Assembly: GCA_949361645.1 (NCBI GenBank)
Contig: OX442415.1
Coordinates: 2,550,713 to 2,614,712, forward strand
Reading direction: 5' to 3'
DNA length: 64,000 nt
DNA from: Spongilla lacustris
Taxonomy: Eukaryota; Porifera; Demospongiae; Spongillida; Spongillidae
The notes beneath the pieces are model-generated. The model saw nothing but the letters and a program-made list of their open reading frames with translations, was not told the DNA's origin and did not search any database. Below are positions 10,315 through 20,682 of this stretch, piece by piece. Position 1 is the stretch's first letter. Every line of letters starts with the position of its first letter. The translations under genes and the position numbers were made by a program.

Positions 10315-11827
10315 ATGCATGTATGCCTTTCCAAATCAAGAGGTTGGTACTGTGGCCAAGAAGCTGAGTTATTCTGTCGATTCTCACCCCCAGAACAGCT
10401 TCACTCAGACCAGGGGCGACAGTTTGAGTCACAACTTCTGCAGGAAATCTGTGCATTGCTCAAATTAAAAAACTCCCGCTCATCTCCATACCACCCTCAA
10501 GGAAACGGCGGCATGGTAGGAAGATTCAATAGAACTTTATTAGATATGTTAGCGACAACAGTTAGCGATAACCAGGTCAATTGGGAGCAATGCATTATAG
10601 GAAGGTGTGTTTTGCATATAATTCTAGTGTGCACTCCTCCACCAGATCACCCCATTCTTCCTCATGTTTGGCCGCCAAGCAAAGTAGAGCAAAGTAGCCT
10701 GTTGATCTAATGTATGGATCTAGACCTCAGGAGGTGATGCTACCTGTTGGAGAATATGTACAAATCCTTCGGAACACCTTGCAGAATGCTTATGCACTTG
10801 TAAGAGAAAGGTTGCAGGTTGAGCATCAAGGACAGAAAGACTTCTATGATGAAAAGGTGTATGGCAAGCCTTTTGAGGTTGGTGATTGGTATGGGTGCAT
10901 TCACCAGCAGTCCCACGATCGAAGGTGATCTAGGAAACTGCACCACTATTGAAGTGGGCCCTTTCAGGTTTTAGAATGATAGTGACTACAGAGTTAAGAT
11001 GCAGAGAACTGGACGTGTCCAGATTGTGCATTTTGATCGTTTGAAGCCATTTGTTGCAGGAACTCGACTCTGTGAAACAGGCAGGACACAAAGACAGCCA
11101 CAGAAGGCTACGTCTTCAGCCTCACAGAAGGCTACCTCTTCAGGCCCACAGAAGGCTACCTCTTCAGGCCCACAGAAGGCTACCTCTTCAGCCTCACAGA
11201 AGGCTAGCTCTTCAGGCCCACAGAAGGCTACCTCTTCAGGCCCACAGAAGGCTACCTCTTCAGGCCCACAGAAGGCTACCTCTTCAGGCCCACAGAAGGC
11301 TACCTCTTCAGCCTCACAGAAGGCTACCTCTTCAGGCCCACAGAAGGCTACCTCTTCAGGCCCACAGAAGGCTACCTCTTCAGGCCCACAGAAGGCTACC
11401 TCTTTAGGCCCACAGAAGGCTACCTCTTCAGGCCCACAGAAGGCTACCTCTTCAGGCCCACAGAAGGCTACCTCTTCAGGCCCACAGAAGGCTACCTCTT
11501 TAGGCCCACAGAAGGCTACCTCTTCAGGCCCACAGAAGGCTACCTCTTCAGCCTCACAGAAGGCTACCTCTTCAGCCCCACAACCAGAACAGCTTGGTGA
11601 GCAGATAGAGCTTCCCAGATACTGGGGATATGAAACCATTGCACGAGACTGAGAATGAAGAACCTGCTGAACAAGTTGAAGATTTGGGGCCACACCCAAG
11701 GGTTGATAATGGAGAACACCTTAATGAAATTCCTGTTGTGCCAGATCCTCCAGTTGTGCATGCAGAAGAGCCCCCAGCTACAGCCCGATGCCCTCGTCGC
11801 ACAAGAAAACCACCAGACCGCTTTTAA
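10315..11827 (+). pseudogene. Ty3/gypsy-type integrase C-terminal half, frameshifted
   Basis: The frame around 10330-10640 reads FPNQEVGTVAKKL, then (shifted) PPEQLHSDQGRQFES and SPYHPQGNGGMVGRFNRTL. These are the catalytic-core motifs of a Ty3/gypsy integrase: the second Asp in HSDQGRQF, and the region of the catalytic Glu, here altered to a Gly-Met context where HPQGNGxVER is usual. After another break, 10734-10904 gives a GPY/F-type linker (VHQ-like LRNTLQNAYALVRERLQ, then KPFEVGDW). 10999-11652 gives RTGRVQIVHFDRLKPFVAGT and a long QKATSSGP array. 11630-11827 ends in TRKPPDRF. Reverse transcriptase, protease and gag are absent. Multiple frame changes indicate a dead copy. Confidence 0.8.
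11098..11581. repeat. Coding minisatellite, 24-bp unit (QKATSSGP or QKATSSAS)
   Basis: About twenty units of CAGAAGGCTACCTCTTCAGG plus four bases, in frame with the integrase tail. The 24-bp period keeps the frame, so copy number can vary without a frameshift. A few units carry Ser-Ala-Ser or Leu-Gly variants. The antisense strand is also open across the array but has no separate meaning. Confidence 0.95.
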
Positions 11828-12395
11828 AAGAAGAGGGAGCAGCCGGTGTAATGAAGAACTACATGCACGTGTACATCATGCCATGCACTTTGGATCCTAG
11901 ACAGTAGTACAAGTTCCAGAGTGACTGGCTCTCTCTTCTAGTGTATATAAATAGCATAGGATTTCATGTGACTACAGGTGATATTTTTGTAGTGCTGCTT
12001 GATTTCATATATCATTCTGACTGCTACCTGACTGTATCCTCGGCTATTATTACAGACGTATTCTCTGCGAGAAAGGTGTCCCGTGCAATTCAATTGTATT
12101 TGGCGATGGCAAAGAAGAACTTGGTGAGAAATGGTTATAAATATGCCTGTGAGAATGCCATGCAAATTATATTCGATATATATAGCTACCGGTACCGAGT
12201 TTGAATATAAATGCATTCAAGATTCTTCCTAGCGCAAAACTTGTATACATCAATCAAGCATTGGTTCTATTGCGTGCATGCGCTCCGGCATTACCGCGAT
12301 AATTCGTGACAGAAATTGTGTGTAATTGCGTGTCACACATAGTAAACGGATCGGGTGGAGCCTCCGCCGAAGAGATTAGCTCATTCGAACTCGTG
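11828..12395. other. Downstream of gypsy relic; possible LTR remnant
   Basis: A TGTAATGAAG sequence near 11848 could begin a 3' LTR, but I cannot find a matching 5' LTR in the window. The boundaries are therefore unsupported and no gene is seen. Confidence 0.3.
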
Positions 12396-12630
12396 CTACT
12401 TGCACCAGCATCATCAGCTAGTTCACCACATCATCGGCTAGTTCACTACATCATCAGCTAGTTCACCACATCAGCTAGTTCACCACATCATCAGCTAGTT
12501 CACCACATCATCGGCTAGTTCACCACATCATCAGCTAGTTCACCACATCATCAGCTAGTTCACCACATCATCAGCTAGTTCACCACATCATCAGCTATCT
12601 CACCACATCATCAGCTATCTCACCACAATC
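12396..12630. repeat. Minisatellite, 20-bp unit GTTCACCACATCATCAGCTA
   Basis: About eleven head-to-tail units with small substitutions (CAGC/CGGC, GTTC/TCTC) and one shortened unit. There are no unique spacers, so it is not a CRISPR array. Confidence 0.95.
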
Positions 12631-12858
12631 TTTTTTGCTTTTGCCTTATCCACGCTTCGCTCATATGTACCATGCACACGTAATAATGCTGGTCGCACAT
12701 TACCGTATCTCCAATCCGTTGTTCTCTTCCTTTTTACACCATCATTGCTTTCAATATCATGTACGATATTAGCTTGCAAAGGAAAAAAAAAAACAAAAAA
12801 AAAAAACGGCTACTGATCTACACAGTGAACAAGCTATAGATCCAAACCAAAGAAATAT

Positions 12859-14540
12859 CTACAGCAGCAATTTCTCAGTGTTTTCAAATTTTTTTATTGT
12901 CTTGTATGTAGAATTGTCCTTTAATTCACAACTTTCGTTCTTCTGATCAAAGTACACCGTTGGAGTAGCTTTGCACCTCCTTTTACAAATGTATAACATC
13001 ACAAAAGCTCCTAGTGAACACGATACAAATCCCATAGTGGAAACGGTTACTCCGACAACAATTGGAATGACTTCGTCCGATGGGTAAGCTGGGAAATGGC
13101 AAACATTGACATGTAAGCACTGTTAAAGTGAATCAATGCTTATAAATACATTGTTTTGTTGTAAAACTTGATAGTGCTACGTCATGCAACTAAAGATGCA
13201 AAAACGTGAATGGGCCCAGCAAAACTACCACTGAGTTTAAAAAATTGATCACTGTAAGGTTCGTCGTGTACATCCCGAATTGGCGCGTCTGCAACGTTCA
13301 AACGTGTATGGAAAACAATTTGAGCACCAAAATCGATTTCCTCATACATGTAGAAATATAATGTGGGTACAAGTGTACGAAATTTGAAAGGAATCGATTG
13401 TACCGTTACAATATATGAACTGTGTAAATGCATCCTGTTTTTAACAATATTATTTGATGGATCGCAGCACGTGGCCTCAACATTACGATACAGTTGTCTA
13501 TCCCATAGGACTCAGAGTACAGTTGAACATTAATTGTCGGTTGCATACGTGATTTGAACAGGACTGCAGTAATAGTCAGATCCTATAGTCCTACAAATGG
13601 GCATGCATCACTAAGTGAATAGTTAAAGCCATTCACTCAGCAGCATATATGTGTACATGCACGTGATGGCTGTTTCCAGATAATGCATGCTAATCCCACG
13701 TCCCACCGATGTAGTAAGTGTCCAGATTCCATCCCAATCATCCGGGTAAAAAGTTATCCGATGTATATATTTCATAATTTAACTATTACTCCAATACTCA
13801 CCTAATATATATAGTTCGAAGAACTGGAGGGCCACATTTTCGTTGTCTGGACCTTCATCCAAACATATCCGAACTTCCAAGTCCGCAGTGATAGGATTTG
13901 TAAAATTCCTGCAGAACCACGGGAGGTTTGGTGGATCGCAGCACGTGACCTCATCATGACGACACAGTTGTCCATCCCACAGAACGTCAGCGTAGTACAA
14001 CATCTTATCATTTATCGTTCCGTCTGCATTGCCCGACTCGCAGTAGTAATCAGATCCTACAAAATCGGGTGGGTATACTCCGCTTGCGCATGGGCAGGCA
14101 TCGATACCATTGTACTCGTAAAACCCTGCTGCATATGTGTACACGTGTTGTCTGTTTCCAGGTGACCCGTAGGTGATGCTAACCCCATCGACGTAGTACG
14201 TTTCCAAATTCCTTCCCAGTCCAGGGACGTGGATGCTGTCGAAAGCGTCAGTCGTTCCTATCTGGTAGCCAAGGAACCTTCCACAAACCATTTGATAGCT
14301 AGCTCCGGAAGTGGTTATATGAACAGAGTCACAGTAAGAGCTGTCTTTCTTTTCGCACGACGCTCCTGCAGGTGATGTAACCGTTTGCCACGTTTCAGGA
14401 CACTGCTGCGTTGGATCGGTCATATCCAGATAGCCGACCCTTACCCACTGCTGGCCTGGTACGTTAGGGAGACTAAATGAAGCAGCAAGACCTCCAAACA
14501 CCATGCTCATAGCGCAGATAGTAAGACAAAATGGCCTCAT
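12859..14540 (-). CDS. Two-exon type I membrane protein with 12-Cys ectodomain
   Basis: Exon 1 (14540-13802) starts with ATG and a signal peptide (hydrophobic core LTICAMSMVFGGLAAS). It encodes an ectodomain with twelve cysteines after the signal peptide, including a CPC and a CC pair. Recognisable stretches are VCGRFLGYQIGTTDAF, VDGVSITYGSPGNRQHVYTY and FVGSDYYCESG. This layout occurs in uncharacterised secreted or membrane proteins of cnidarians and sponges; the function is unknown. Exon 1 ends with one base before a GTGAGT donor. Exon 2 (13088-12859) restores the frame and encodes a transmembrane helix (IPIVVGVTVSTMGF, then CSLGAFVML), a CKRRCK stop-transfer and a 42-residue tail with ELKDNSTYKT. 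The mature protein has about 321 residues. Exon 2 is homologous to the last exon of the FN3 receptor at 3734-3960. Confidence 0.8.
13180..13435. repeat. Relic of the dispersed foldback family (54.4-55.2 kb type)
   Basis: The minus strand contains TTTCAAATTTCGTACACTTG with ATCGATT nearby, also present at 60750-60820 (+), plus an AATTGGCGCG core. It is a partial member of the same MITE-like family that is complete at 54375-55190. Confidence 0.4.
13440..13745 (-). pseudogene. Decayed partial copy of the 12-Cys exon, inside its own intron
   Basis: This sequence aligns in the same orientation with about 13930-14215 of exon 1. Shared blocks include GGATCGCAGCACGTG, ACAGTTGTC-ATCCCA, GTAATAGTCAGATCCTA, GCATATATGTGTACA and ATGCTAATCCCA. 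Indels and stops prevent reading it as an exon. It lies between the two exons of the live gene, so it is a tandem partial duplication that decayed. Confidence 0.65.
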
Positions 14541-15361
14541 ATTGTCGCGGCTACTCCTGCTAGTGACCTGGAAGCAGTATACTTGTTCAACAATTCTTAT
14601 ATGATTAAAATAATAATTTCCGGTATAATTATAATTATCTAGACTGAATGAGTTACGATAGTAAGGAATTGACGTGTGGGCCAGTCCATCTGTAAGAGAG
14701 CTGGTGGCTCCACTACTTGCAGTGTAGATGTACTATTTGTAAGGTTTGTGAGGCTGCAGTGATGGGGATAGCATGGTGGTTCTAGTGTTCTACTGTGTGG
14801 GGATGGCTACATTGGTAGTGGGACGGTTGGACCCAGGGGGTTCTGCTACATGTTCATGTAAGTCCATTTGCAGTGAGGGCTAATAGTTCCACTGGGGGCA
14901 TGTGGCTCAGTTCCCTTGGTTGAAATGGTGCATGGTGGCTGCCAAGTGCCAACTCCATTTGCAGCGAGATGGCTAGTAGTAGGGGCGGATCCAGGATTTG
15001 GGAGCGAGGGGGGGGGGGGGGGGGGGGGGGGGAAAGTTATAGCGGCAAGGGATACGCCCACCCCATCAAGGGGGTATGGGAGAGCGCTGTAAGCTCTGCA
15101 ACTTTCGCACTTTTTAAGTCACAAAACATAGCATAATTGCGTAGTAACACGACAAGAATTACTGGCTTCTACTATTTTAACCGGACCTATCTACATTATA
15201 TACATATGCATGCATGCATGCATACATGCATGTAATTACTATACTGCCATATAAACGCCGTACTACATCAAATCGCATGCCCTCGCGCGCATGTAAAAAT
15301 GAAAAATGCCTCATGTCATAGATACAGTATATAGGTTAAATGCTTTACTCATATCATACAA
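14541..15361. other. Upstream of the 12-Cys gene; no further gene
   Basis: This should hold the promoter of the minus-strand gene. I see no clear TATA box. It also contains a 25-bp G run (15008-15032) preceded by AGGGGCGGATCCAGG, which resembles a hAT-type terminal inverted repeat, but no opposite end was found. Confidence 0.4.
15008..15032. repeat. Homopolymer G tract (25 bp)
   Basis: Twenty-five consecutive G residues directly after a hAT-like end sequence. Confidence 0.95.
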
Positions 15362-15608
15362 AGGTCTGAATAGGCATCTTGGATTTGCTCTAACAAGACG
15401 TTCAACAATCATTTCAGGATTTATAGAATTTGCTGGTATGCATTAGTGCGAGTGATGCTAGGCGTTCTTCTCCCATTCTATCTCTCAACGACGTTTTGAG
15501 CCTCCGAAGAGCAGGGAAAAAACGTTCCGCTTCTGAACTTGTAACTGGAAATATATACAAAAGAACTTGAATGTTTGGGAAAATGTCGGGGTCTGCATGT
15601 GTGTGCAA
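15362..15608 (-). pseudogene. hAT-family transposase C-terminal (dimerisation) fragment
   Basis: The minus frame reads FPNIQVLLYIFPVTSSEAER, then FFPALRRLKTSLRDRM and EERLASLALMH. This is the hallmark of the hAT C-terminal dimerisation domain (PVTSxExERxFSxLRRLKTxLRxxMxxERLxxLALxH). After a frameshift it continues as INPEMIVERLVRANPR to about 15362, which matches the helix following that motif. The rest of the transposase is missing. Confidence 0.75.
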
Positions 15609-15807
15609 TTAACTAAGGTTTCAGTGGACTAGATGTTTCCATTTCTTCCCACCAGTAAAGTAAAGTTCTGAGGGCAGTGAGGATCGAGGAGTATGATGGA
15701 AGGTCATTTTAACAGTTTACATACCAGTGCACATTTGATAGCTATCTGGGGCAGCAAGGACAGTATTGCTGTATATACATGAGCTATAGTGATTTAAAAG
15801 CTTTGCG

Positions 15808-16117
15808 TGGACACCCGGTATGGCTATTCACAACTTTGTTCGAGGCCATGACTGTTTCGTTATTTTGCCAACGGGGTACGGGAAGACGTTATGCTATATA
15901 TGCCTAGCTGCCTTTCCGCCTTTTCGTGCTCGACCAACGTCGAAAGAGAATACCTCGGTCTTCTATTGCAATTTGCATTTCGCCGTTGGTATCTCTAATG
16001 ATAGACCAAGTTAGCAAGTACCTTGGGGAAGCATAGGAAGACTATTCTGTCATCAGTAGAGTGTTGGAATGTGAATACCAGCTAGTATTTATAAGCCCTG
16101 AAGCAACGCCATACCAT
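15808..16117 (+). pseudogene. RecQ-like helicase fragment (motifs I and Ia)
   Basis: The frame at 15820 reads AIHNFVRGHDCFVILPTGYG followed by KTLCY. This is the RecQ family motif 0/I region with Walker A lysine and threonine in the GKT. Downstream, in another frame, PLVSLMIDQVSKYLGEA matches motif Ia, followed by a stop and then YQLVFISPEA, the segment before the DEAH box. DEAH and all later motifs are absent. The frame break and TAG at about 16033-16035 make it a relic. RecQ-like fragments often travel with transposons in these genomes. Confidence 0.65.
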
Positions 16118-16256
16118 TAAAACATTAATATATGAAACTGTTGCGGTCTAGTCGCCTATCTCTTGTACAAACAATTAACATTCCATCTGTCACAGACTTT
16201 TTGCAGTCACTTTTCCAGACCCTAGTTCTAGCGTAGCGGTGCTGTGCCGTATTACG
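16118..16256. other. No recognised feature
   Basis: Short AT-rich gap between the helicase relic and the CTGGGTA motif cluster. Confidence 0.4.
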
Positions 16257-17294
16257 GTCTGGGTACGAGACCATTCAGACTCATAGCTGGCACGCCTATC
16301 GACGACCTGAATCTTGCTGACCCCACCACTCCACTTGTGCATTGATTCTACCTTGTACACTGATTTTCATGTCGTATGCATCAATGGCTGCATGTCGGAA
16401 CCCATGACCGCGTCATGGTGTGGCACATCTGGTCGCACACAAGACGTGACCAGCGTGTCACCCTTGGTCCCAGGTCGGTCAGCGGTGAGGGCCTACCACT
16501 AACTATATGATCACATCATTGTAGTGGCACGTCTGGTCGTAGCCATGCATTAATTTATATTGGTCCCAGACTTGCATGGCTTGCAGAGGCAACTTGAACC
16601 ATGCAGAGAAACAGAGATACGATTATTAATAGAAATTATACATGAAAAGAATAATCATATCCCAGCAAATATGTTCTTTTTATGTCCATACTGAATTAAC
16701 AGAGCAGTTCTAAACAAAAAGTAGCTCACTTTTTGAAGTAAACGCGACATCCTATAGCAACTAATCCTCAACATGTTAAACGTTTGCATGAGTAAGTTAA
16801 GGTATAACTTTTTAAATGCATTTTCTATAGTGATTTGTTTAGGGAGTAAAAAAGGTTTAATGTTTTGATGAAGGGCAAATGGTAGTCCAGCTTAGATAGG
16901 GCATGGGAAGCATACAGTATGTTGAAAGGGGGCTTTGTCTGGGGTTATAGCAGGCCAAGCCTGCTTCTCTATCTGCAACCCTCCCCTCTATAAACAACCT
17001 ATCCCCAAATTAGATTTGTCTGGTTCCAGGTACTGATTATGTCTCATCGTTTTTCAATTTACCTCAGAGTTGTATACTGATTTTCTTGTCAATCAACAAT
17101 GGCTTTCGGGCTTTCGTACTCAGGCCAAGATTTTCACAGCAGCGGATGGATTACATCACCGCTACGTGTATCCATCCGCTGCTGTGAAACCCTGGGTCTG
17201 GGTACGAACTAGGCTTCTATGGTTGTTCATAAAGTAATGATAGTCTGGGTACCCGACTGATCGGTTATAGCAACCGATCAGCCGGGTACCGAGG
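16257..17294. repeat. Cluster of GTCTGGGTACGAGAC-type transposon ends
   Basis: The motif appears at 16258-16272 (GTCTGGGTACGAGAC), 17196-17208 (ending CGAAC) and 17243-17257 (GTCTGGGTACCCGAC). A facing CGGGTACCGAGGC lies at 17283-17295. The last pair encloses a perfect 10-bp stem CTGATCGGTT / AACCGATCAG with a 5-base loop (17257-17281). Duplicated GGCAC(A/G)TCTGGTCG segments lie near 16423 and 16528. No coding signal is seen. Confidence 0.5.
17113..17208. mobile_element. 96-bp foldback MITE
   Basis: The ends TTCGTAC and GTACGAA are inverted. Inside is a perfect 19-bp stem, TTTCACAGCAGCGGATGGA (17132-17150), paired with its complement (17171-17189) around a 20-base loop. The right end is one of the GTCTGGGTACGA motifs. 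Confidence 0.7.
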
Positions 17295-17523
17295 CTAAAG
17301 TGATGAGGCAGAGTGGTTCAGCTTGATAGGTAGCTTGTGAACTGGGACTTTACGTAAGGCCAGATGTGATGTAGCCAAGTGTGAGAAGGGCTACTAGACG
17401 ATTCAACTTTTTTTCCTGTGATCATTGTCAGAGGCCGTGTTTAGCCAATTCGACAATGAATCATTGATATTCTTCATTGCTTTGAATTATTTTGCAGCTA
17501 ACAATTCCAGCAGCTAAGTAGGT

Positions 17524-18521
17524 CACACTTAACCTGGCCTCGGTTTGCGTTCACTTCATCGCCACGCCCCTGCTGCATACATCTCATCTCTAACCATGTC
17601 AGTGCCTTCAGACGTTTGCTCTGCAACTTCAAAGGATCACCTTCTTGCTGCAGTGAATGCTTACAATGCCATGGTCAGTCAGCCAGATGCCATCTCAGTG
17701 GAATGTGTACTTGATGTTTCACCTCACCAGCACTCACTGTCCTCTCACATTGAAGAAGCTGACTTCAATTCGCTCTTTTCAGATGCCAGCACTATGACAA
17801 AGGCTAGATTGCATGCTATTTCAGCACGCAAAGCCCATGCATGGCTTAAAGTGCAGCCTTCACCAAAGGTAGGTCTTGCATTGATGCCTGATGAAGCACA
17901 GGTAATTCTAAAATGGTGGCTTGGCCTTCCTTTGACACCTGATGGTACTCCATGCCTGCTTTGTCATCACAACATGGATGCCTGGGGACATCACATGCTT
18001 ACTTGCCGTTCTGAAGGTGATATGATAACTAGACACAACCTGCTCAGAGACTGCATTGCTGACTTCTGCAACAAGAACAAGGCAAAGGAAGTGGAATTCT
18101 TCCTAAGGATCAATCTAGACCAGCAGACATCCTAGTGCCAAACTGGTCCCTCTCCCGCCCAGCTGCATTTGACATAAAGGTAATCCATACGCTAAATTTG
18201 CAATTTTTACAAGAAGCGGTTCAAACCTGTGGTCATGCAGCTGAGATGGGAGAAGAATCCAAGCACACTAGAAAGGATGAGCCATGTGCCCTTAGAGGAT
18301 GGTCATGCATCCCTTTGGTTTTGGAAGTGTTTGGGGGTTGGGGCAATGTAGCTATCAATGAGCTGTCTAAACTGTAAAAAAAGATGGCCACCCAGCTATG
18401 TCGACCTCTTATGGAGGTTACATCAACCATCTACAGTCTCCTTAGCCTCATCCTCATGAGGCAGAATGCCAGGGCAATTTTGGCCAGATGTGTCTCACCA
18501 ACTACATCTTGTGACTTTTAG
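17524..18521 (+). pseudogene. Non-LTR retroelement protein C-terminal region
   Basis: The reading frame contains ARLHAISARKAHAWL, then WWLGLPLTPDG, a zinc-binding CLLCHH...GHHMLTCRSEGD block and RHNLLRD. After one frameshift near 18130 it continues as PNWSLSRPAAFDI, GWSCIPLVLEVFGGWG and, after a stop at 18376, ARAILARCVS before TAG at 18519. The order (WWLG, C-x2-C...GHH...C, RHN.LRD, PxDxLVPxW, KPAAFD, GWxCIPLxxExxGxWG) is that of the four copies in this window. It is the region downstream of the reverse transcriptase of a dispersed retroelement. Two disablements make this copy dead. ATAAA occurs about 12 bp after the stop. Confidence 0.7.
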
Positions 18522-19480
18522 TTGTAGTGTTTTAATAAACAGTTGTGAGTAGGTCATAGTTAGTATAGTAAAATGTTACTACATGTATTGTGATATATAT
18601 AATAATTCTCATTGTATCTCATTTACACTCAATCAAAGTCATTGTAGTACTGACATTGTCTTGATTTCAAAACTACCTTCTATCTAATTATAAATAATTT
18701 ATTGTAGAAGTAAGAACGTAGAAGTTAAGTGTACATATTAATAACTTTTTAATCTCGACCTCATCCAAATTAAAAATACCAAAGCGCCTAAGCTATATGT
18801 AGTTTTACCAAGGCATATAATTATGTGGCACTGAATAAATTAATCGTGCTAAATATACAAGTATGCTAATGGCGACACAGGCAAAATGTTTCTCATAGTC
18901 ACACATGTGACGGTGAAGCTCCTAATGCATACTGTGGCACAGCACAAAAATAAGCATCTCTTGATATGGACCCTTTCCACAACAGATAGTTGCCATGGTG
19001 ATGATTAGTGGCAATTGCCCTTTTTTTCCCTCTCAGTGGTCCACAACCTGATGGATAATACACTAAAGAGCCCTTATTAAAACAGCACAAAATTCTTGCT
19101 ATCATTAAGAGAGCACAGAGGGGAGGCCTAGGAATAGGGGGGAGGGCAGAAGTTCATGCATATTATGGCACATCAAGGTTGGTTGCAGGGGTCCGCCCCC
19201 TCACTTTTTTATGGCCATATTTATAAACACTTTTATTAATCAATCTGTTAAATGATTTCAGAAGTGGGATCATGGCAACAAAGCAGGTTTTCCATCTGTC
19301 CTGCTGTATGTATTAAGTTCAAAGGTTATACCCCCCCCCCCCCCCCCCCAACTTTGTTTGAAGCGGGTTTATAATGTCATTCATGTGGGTGTGGAAGATG
19401 AGAATTGGTGCCCATTAAGTCTACTAACAAGAACAGCAAAATCATATGCTTGGAATATATATTTTTAAAAGGGCATTGAA
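18522..19480. other. No recognised gene
   Basis: AT-rich, with a 19-bp C run at 19331-19349. The 68-codon minus frame at 18899-19105 shows no family signature. Confidence 0.5.
19331..19349. repeat. Homopolymer C tract (19 bp)
   Basis: Nineteen consecutive C residues. Confidence 0.95.
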
Positions 19481-19572
19481 TAATGCCCCGCCCACATCAT
19501 TTGTAGTCCAGTAACAAAATAAAACTACCTGGGAGAAGGAAAAGGGATGGGGAGGAGGGATGAGGAGGAGAG

Positions 19573-19727
19573 TTAGAACTTCAACTTGAGCAAGTAGCGT
19601 ATGCGACATTGGCTCTCCTTGTAGACCAGGTACTCACTCTGGGAGAAGCTGGGCATGAGAAGGGGTTTTCCCTGGGGTACCACCACTGTCTTCCCATCCA
19701 CCTGAATGGTCATGTCCAACTTGGAAT
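19573..19727 (-). CDS. Last exon of a PARP-like gene, copy 1
   Basis: This minus-strand exon opens after a CAC AG acceptor in phase 1. It reads KLDMTIQVDGKTVVVPQGKP, LLMPSFSQSEYLVYKESQCR and IRYLLKLKF, then TAA. The end of poly(ADP-ribose) polymerase catalytic domains has this form (VPQGxP, SxYNEYIVY with the catalytic glutamate, Q(V/C)RxRYLLKLKF), closest in my memory to PARP3/PARP2-type enzymes. The glutamate of SEYLVY is present. Compared with copy 2 at 26576-26751, five codons between MP and SFSQ are missing in frame. I found no upstream PARP exons (no FGKGxYFAD motif), so this may be an isolated duplicated exon. Confidence 0.65.
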
Positions 19728-19936
19728 CTGTGATGGAGGGGAGGGAGGAGTGGAAAAGACAGAGGTCATTGTGTTAGGATCAAACACAAAACTGAAATTA
19801 AAAGTCTAATGCAGATGTCACCTGGTTAAACATTAATATACCTTTAGGAAGCAAAGTCAGTATGGTGGCCTAAAGATGACCCAGTAAGTAATGGATAGTA
19901 TTATGCTGAAATATTGTACTGAAACTGATAAATGAA

Positions 19937-20085
19937 GCTAGTGCCCAGCCCTACTGCACACTGTCTAGTGCCCAGCCCTACTGTACACTGTTTAGTGCCC
20001 AGCCCTACTGCACACTGAAGCTAGTGCCCAGCCCTACTGCACACTGAAGCTAGTGCCCAGCCCTACTGTACACTGAAGCTATTGG
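19937..20085. repeat. Minisatellite, 29-bp unit (GAAGCTAGTGCCCAGCCCTA + CTGCACACT)
   Basis: About five units. It is the short counterpart of the larger array at 26872-27232 and lies in the presumed intron upstream of the PARP exon. Confidence 0.9.
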
Positions 20086-20215
20086 TCCCGATTGTTGAGG
20101 TGCCGCACTGTTTTCATGAATTGGGACAAATTAGTTTGGCTTAAGGGTTAAAAGTTGTGTTTTCTATATGAGAGGTCCTCCAGAACATCCACATTTTTAT
20201 TTTGCCAGCTTGTTA

Positions 20216-20682
20216 GGCCATTCCAAATGTGATTGTAGTTTCCCGTCCTCCGCCCGCGTCATTATAGACCACCCGCGTAATGTCACCATTATGTCCATTA
20301 TTCTAATTATCGGAATACCGGTACTTTTAATTTCAATTCATTTGTTAGCGAATGTTGCCATACAACACTGCTGGGTTGGACTATTTTAGGCCATTCCAAA
20401 TGTGATTGTAATTAAATGTAGTCCAAAAGGTTGTCCGCCATTTAGTAATAGCAGTTTAAGAAAAGGCTTGCGTGTTTCTTCTTGCTTTTAAAGCGTCTCA
20501 GACATCAATAGTTACCAGTCCGGACATACAGCGCCATAGTTTTCAGTTCTGCTACCTTTTTTATTCATGCCTGATGATGTGAGATATAGAATAATTAATG
20601 TATTCATTTTAAATAATTATAAGTAAGTAATGGGTTTTGGTAAAAGTCCGGACGGGAAACTATTTTCACATTTGGAATGGCC
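20216..20682. mobile_element. PIF/Harbinger-like MITE, 467 bp, TSD TTA
   Basis: The left end GGCCATTCCAAATGTGA (20216) and the right end TCACATTTGGAATGGCC (to 20682) are inverted. Matching extends through TAGTTTCCCGTCC, about 30 of 33 bases. Both sides are flanked by TTA (20213-20215 and 20683-20685), the target-site form known for Harbinger elements. A third, direct copy of the end lies inside at 20389, again preceded by TTA. That suggests one element inserted next to or within another. No transposase is present. Confidence 0.7.

Larger units (their letters stand above)
19481..20085. repeat. Segmental duplication, copy 1 (partner 26483-27232)
   Basis: The sequence from TAATGCCCCGCCCACA through the PARP exon, the intron text TCAGTATGGTGGCCTAAAGA and the start of a 29-bp minisatellite is repeated about 7.0 kb downstream in the same orientation. 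The two copies differ by small indels. Confidence 0.85.

Noticed and set aside
10986..11699. 237-codon antisense frame (EEVAFCGP repeats)
   Set aside because: Shadow of the 24-bp coding minisatellite in the gypsy integrase tail on the plus strand.
11848..12335. Gypsy 3' LTR
   Set aside because: A TG start and CA-like end can be imagined, but without a second copy the boundaries cannot be supported.
12396..12630. Regularly spaced repeats resembling a CRISPR array
   Set aside because: The 20-bp units are head-to-tail with no unique spacers, and the sequence is eukaryotic.
19609..19809. Plus-strand frames over both PARP exon copies
   Set aside because: Antisense shadows. The minus strand carries the recognisable PARP C-terminus with splice acceptor.
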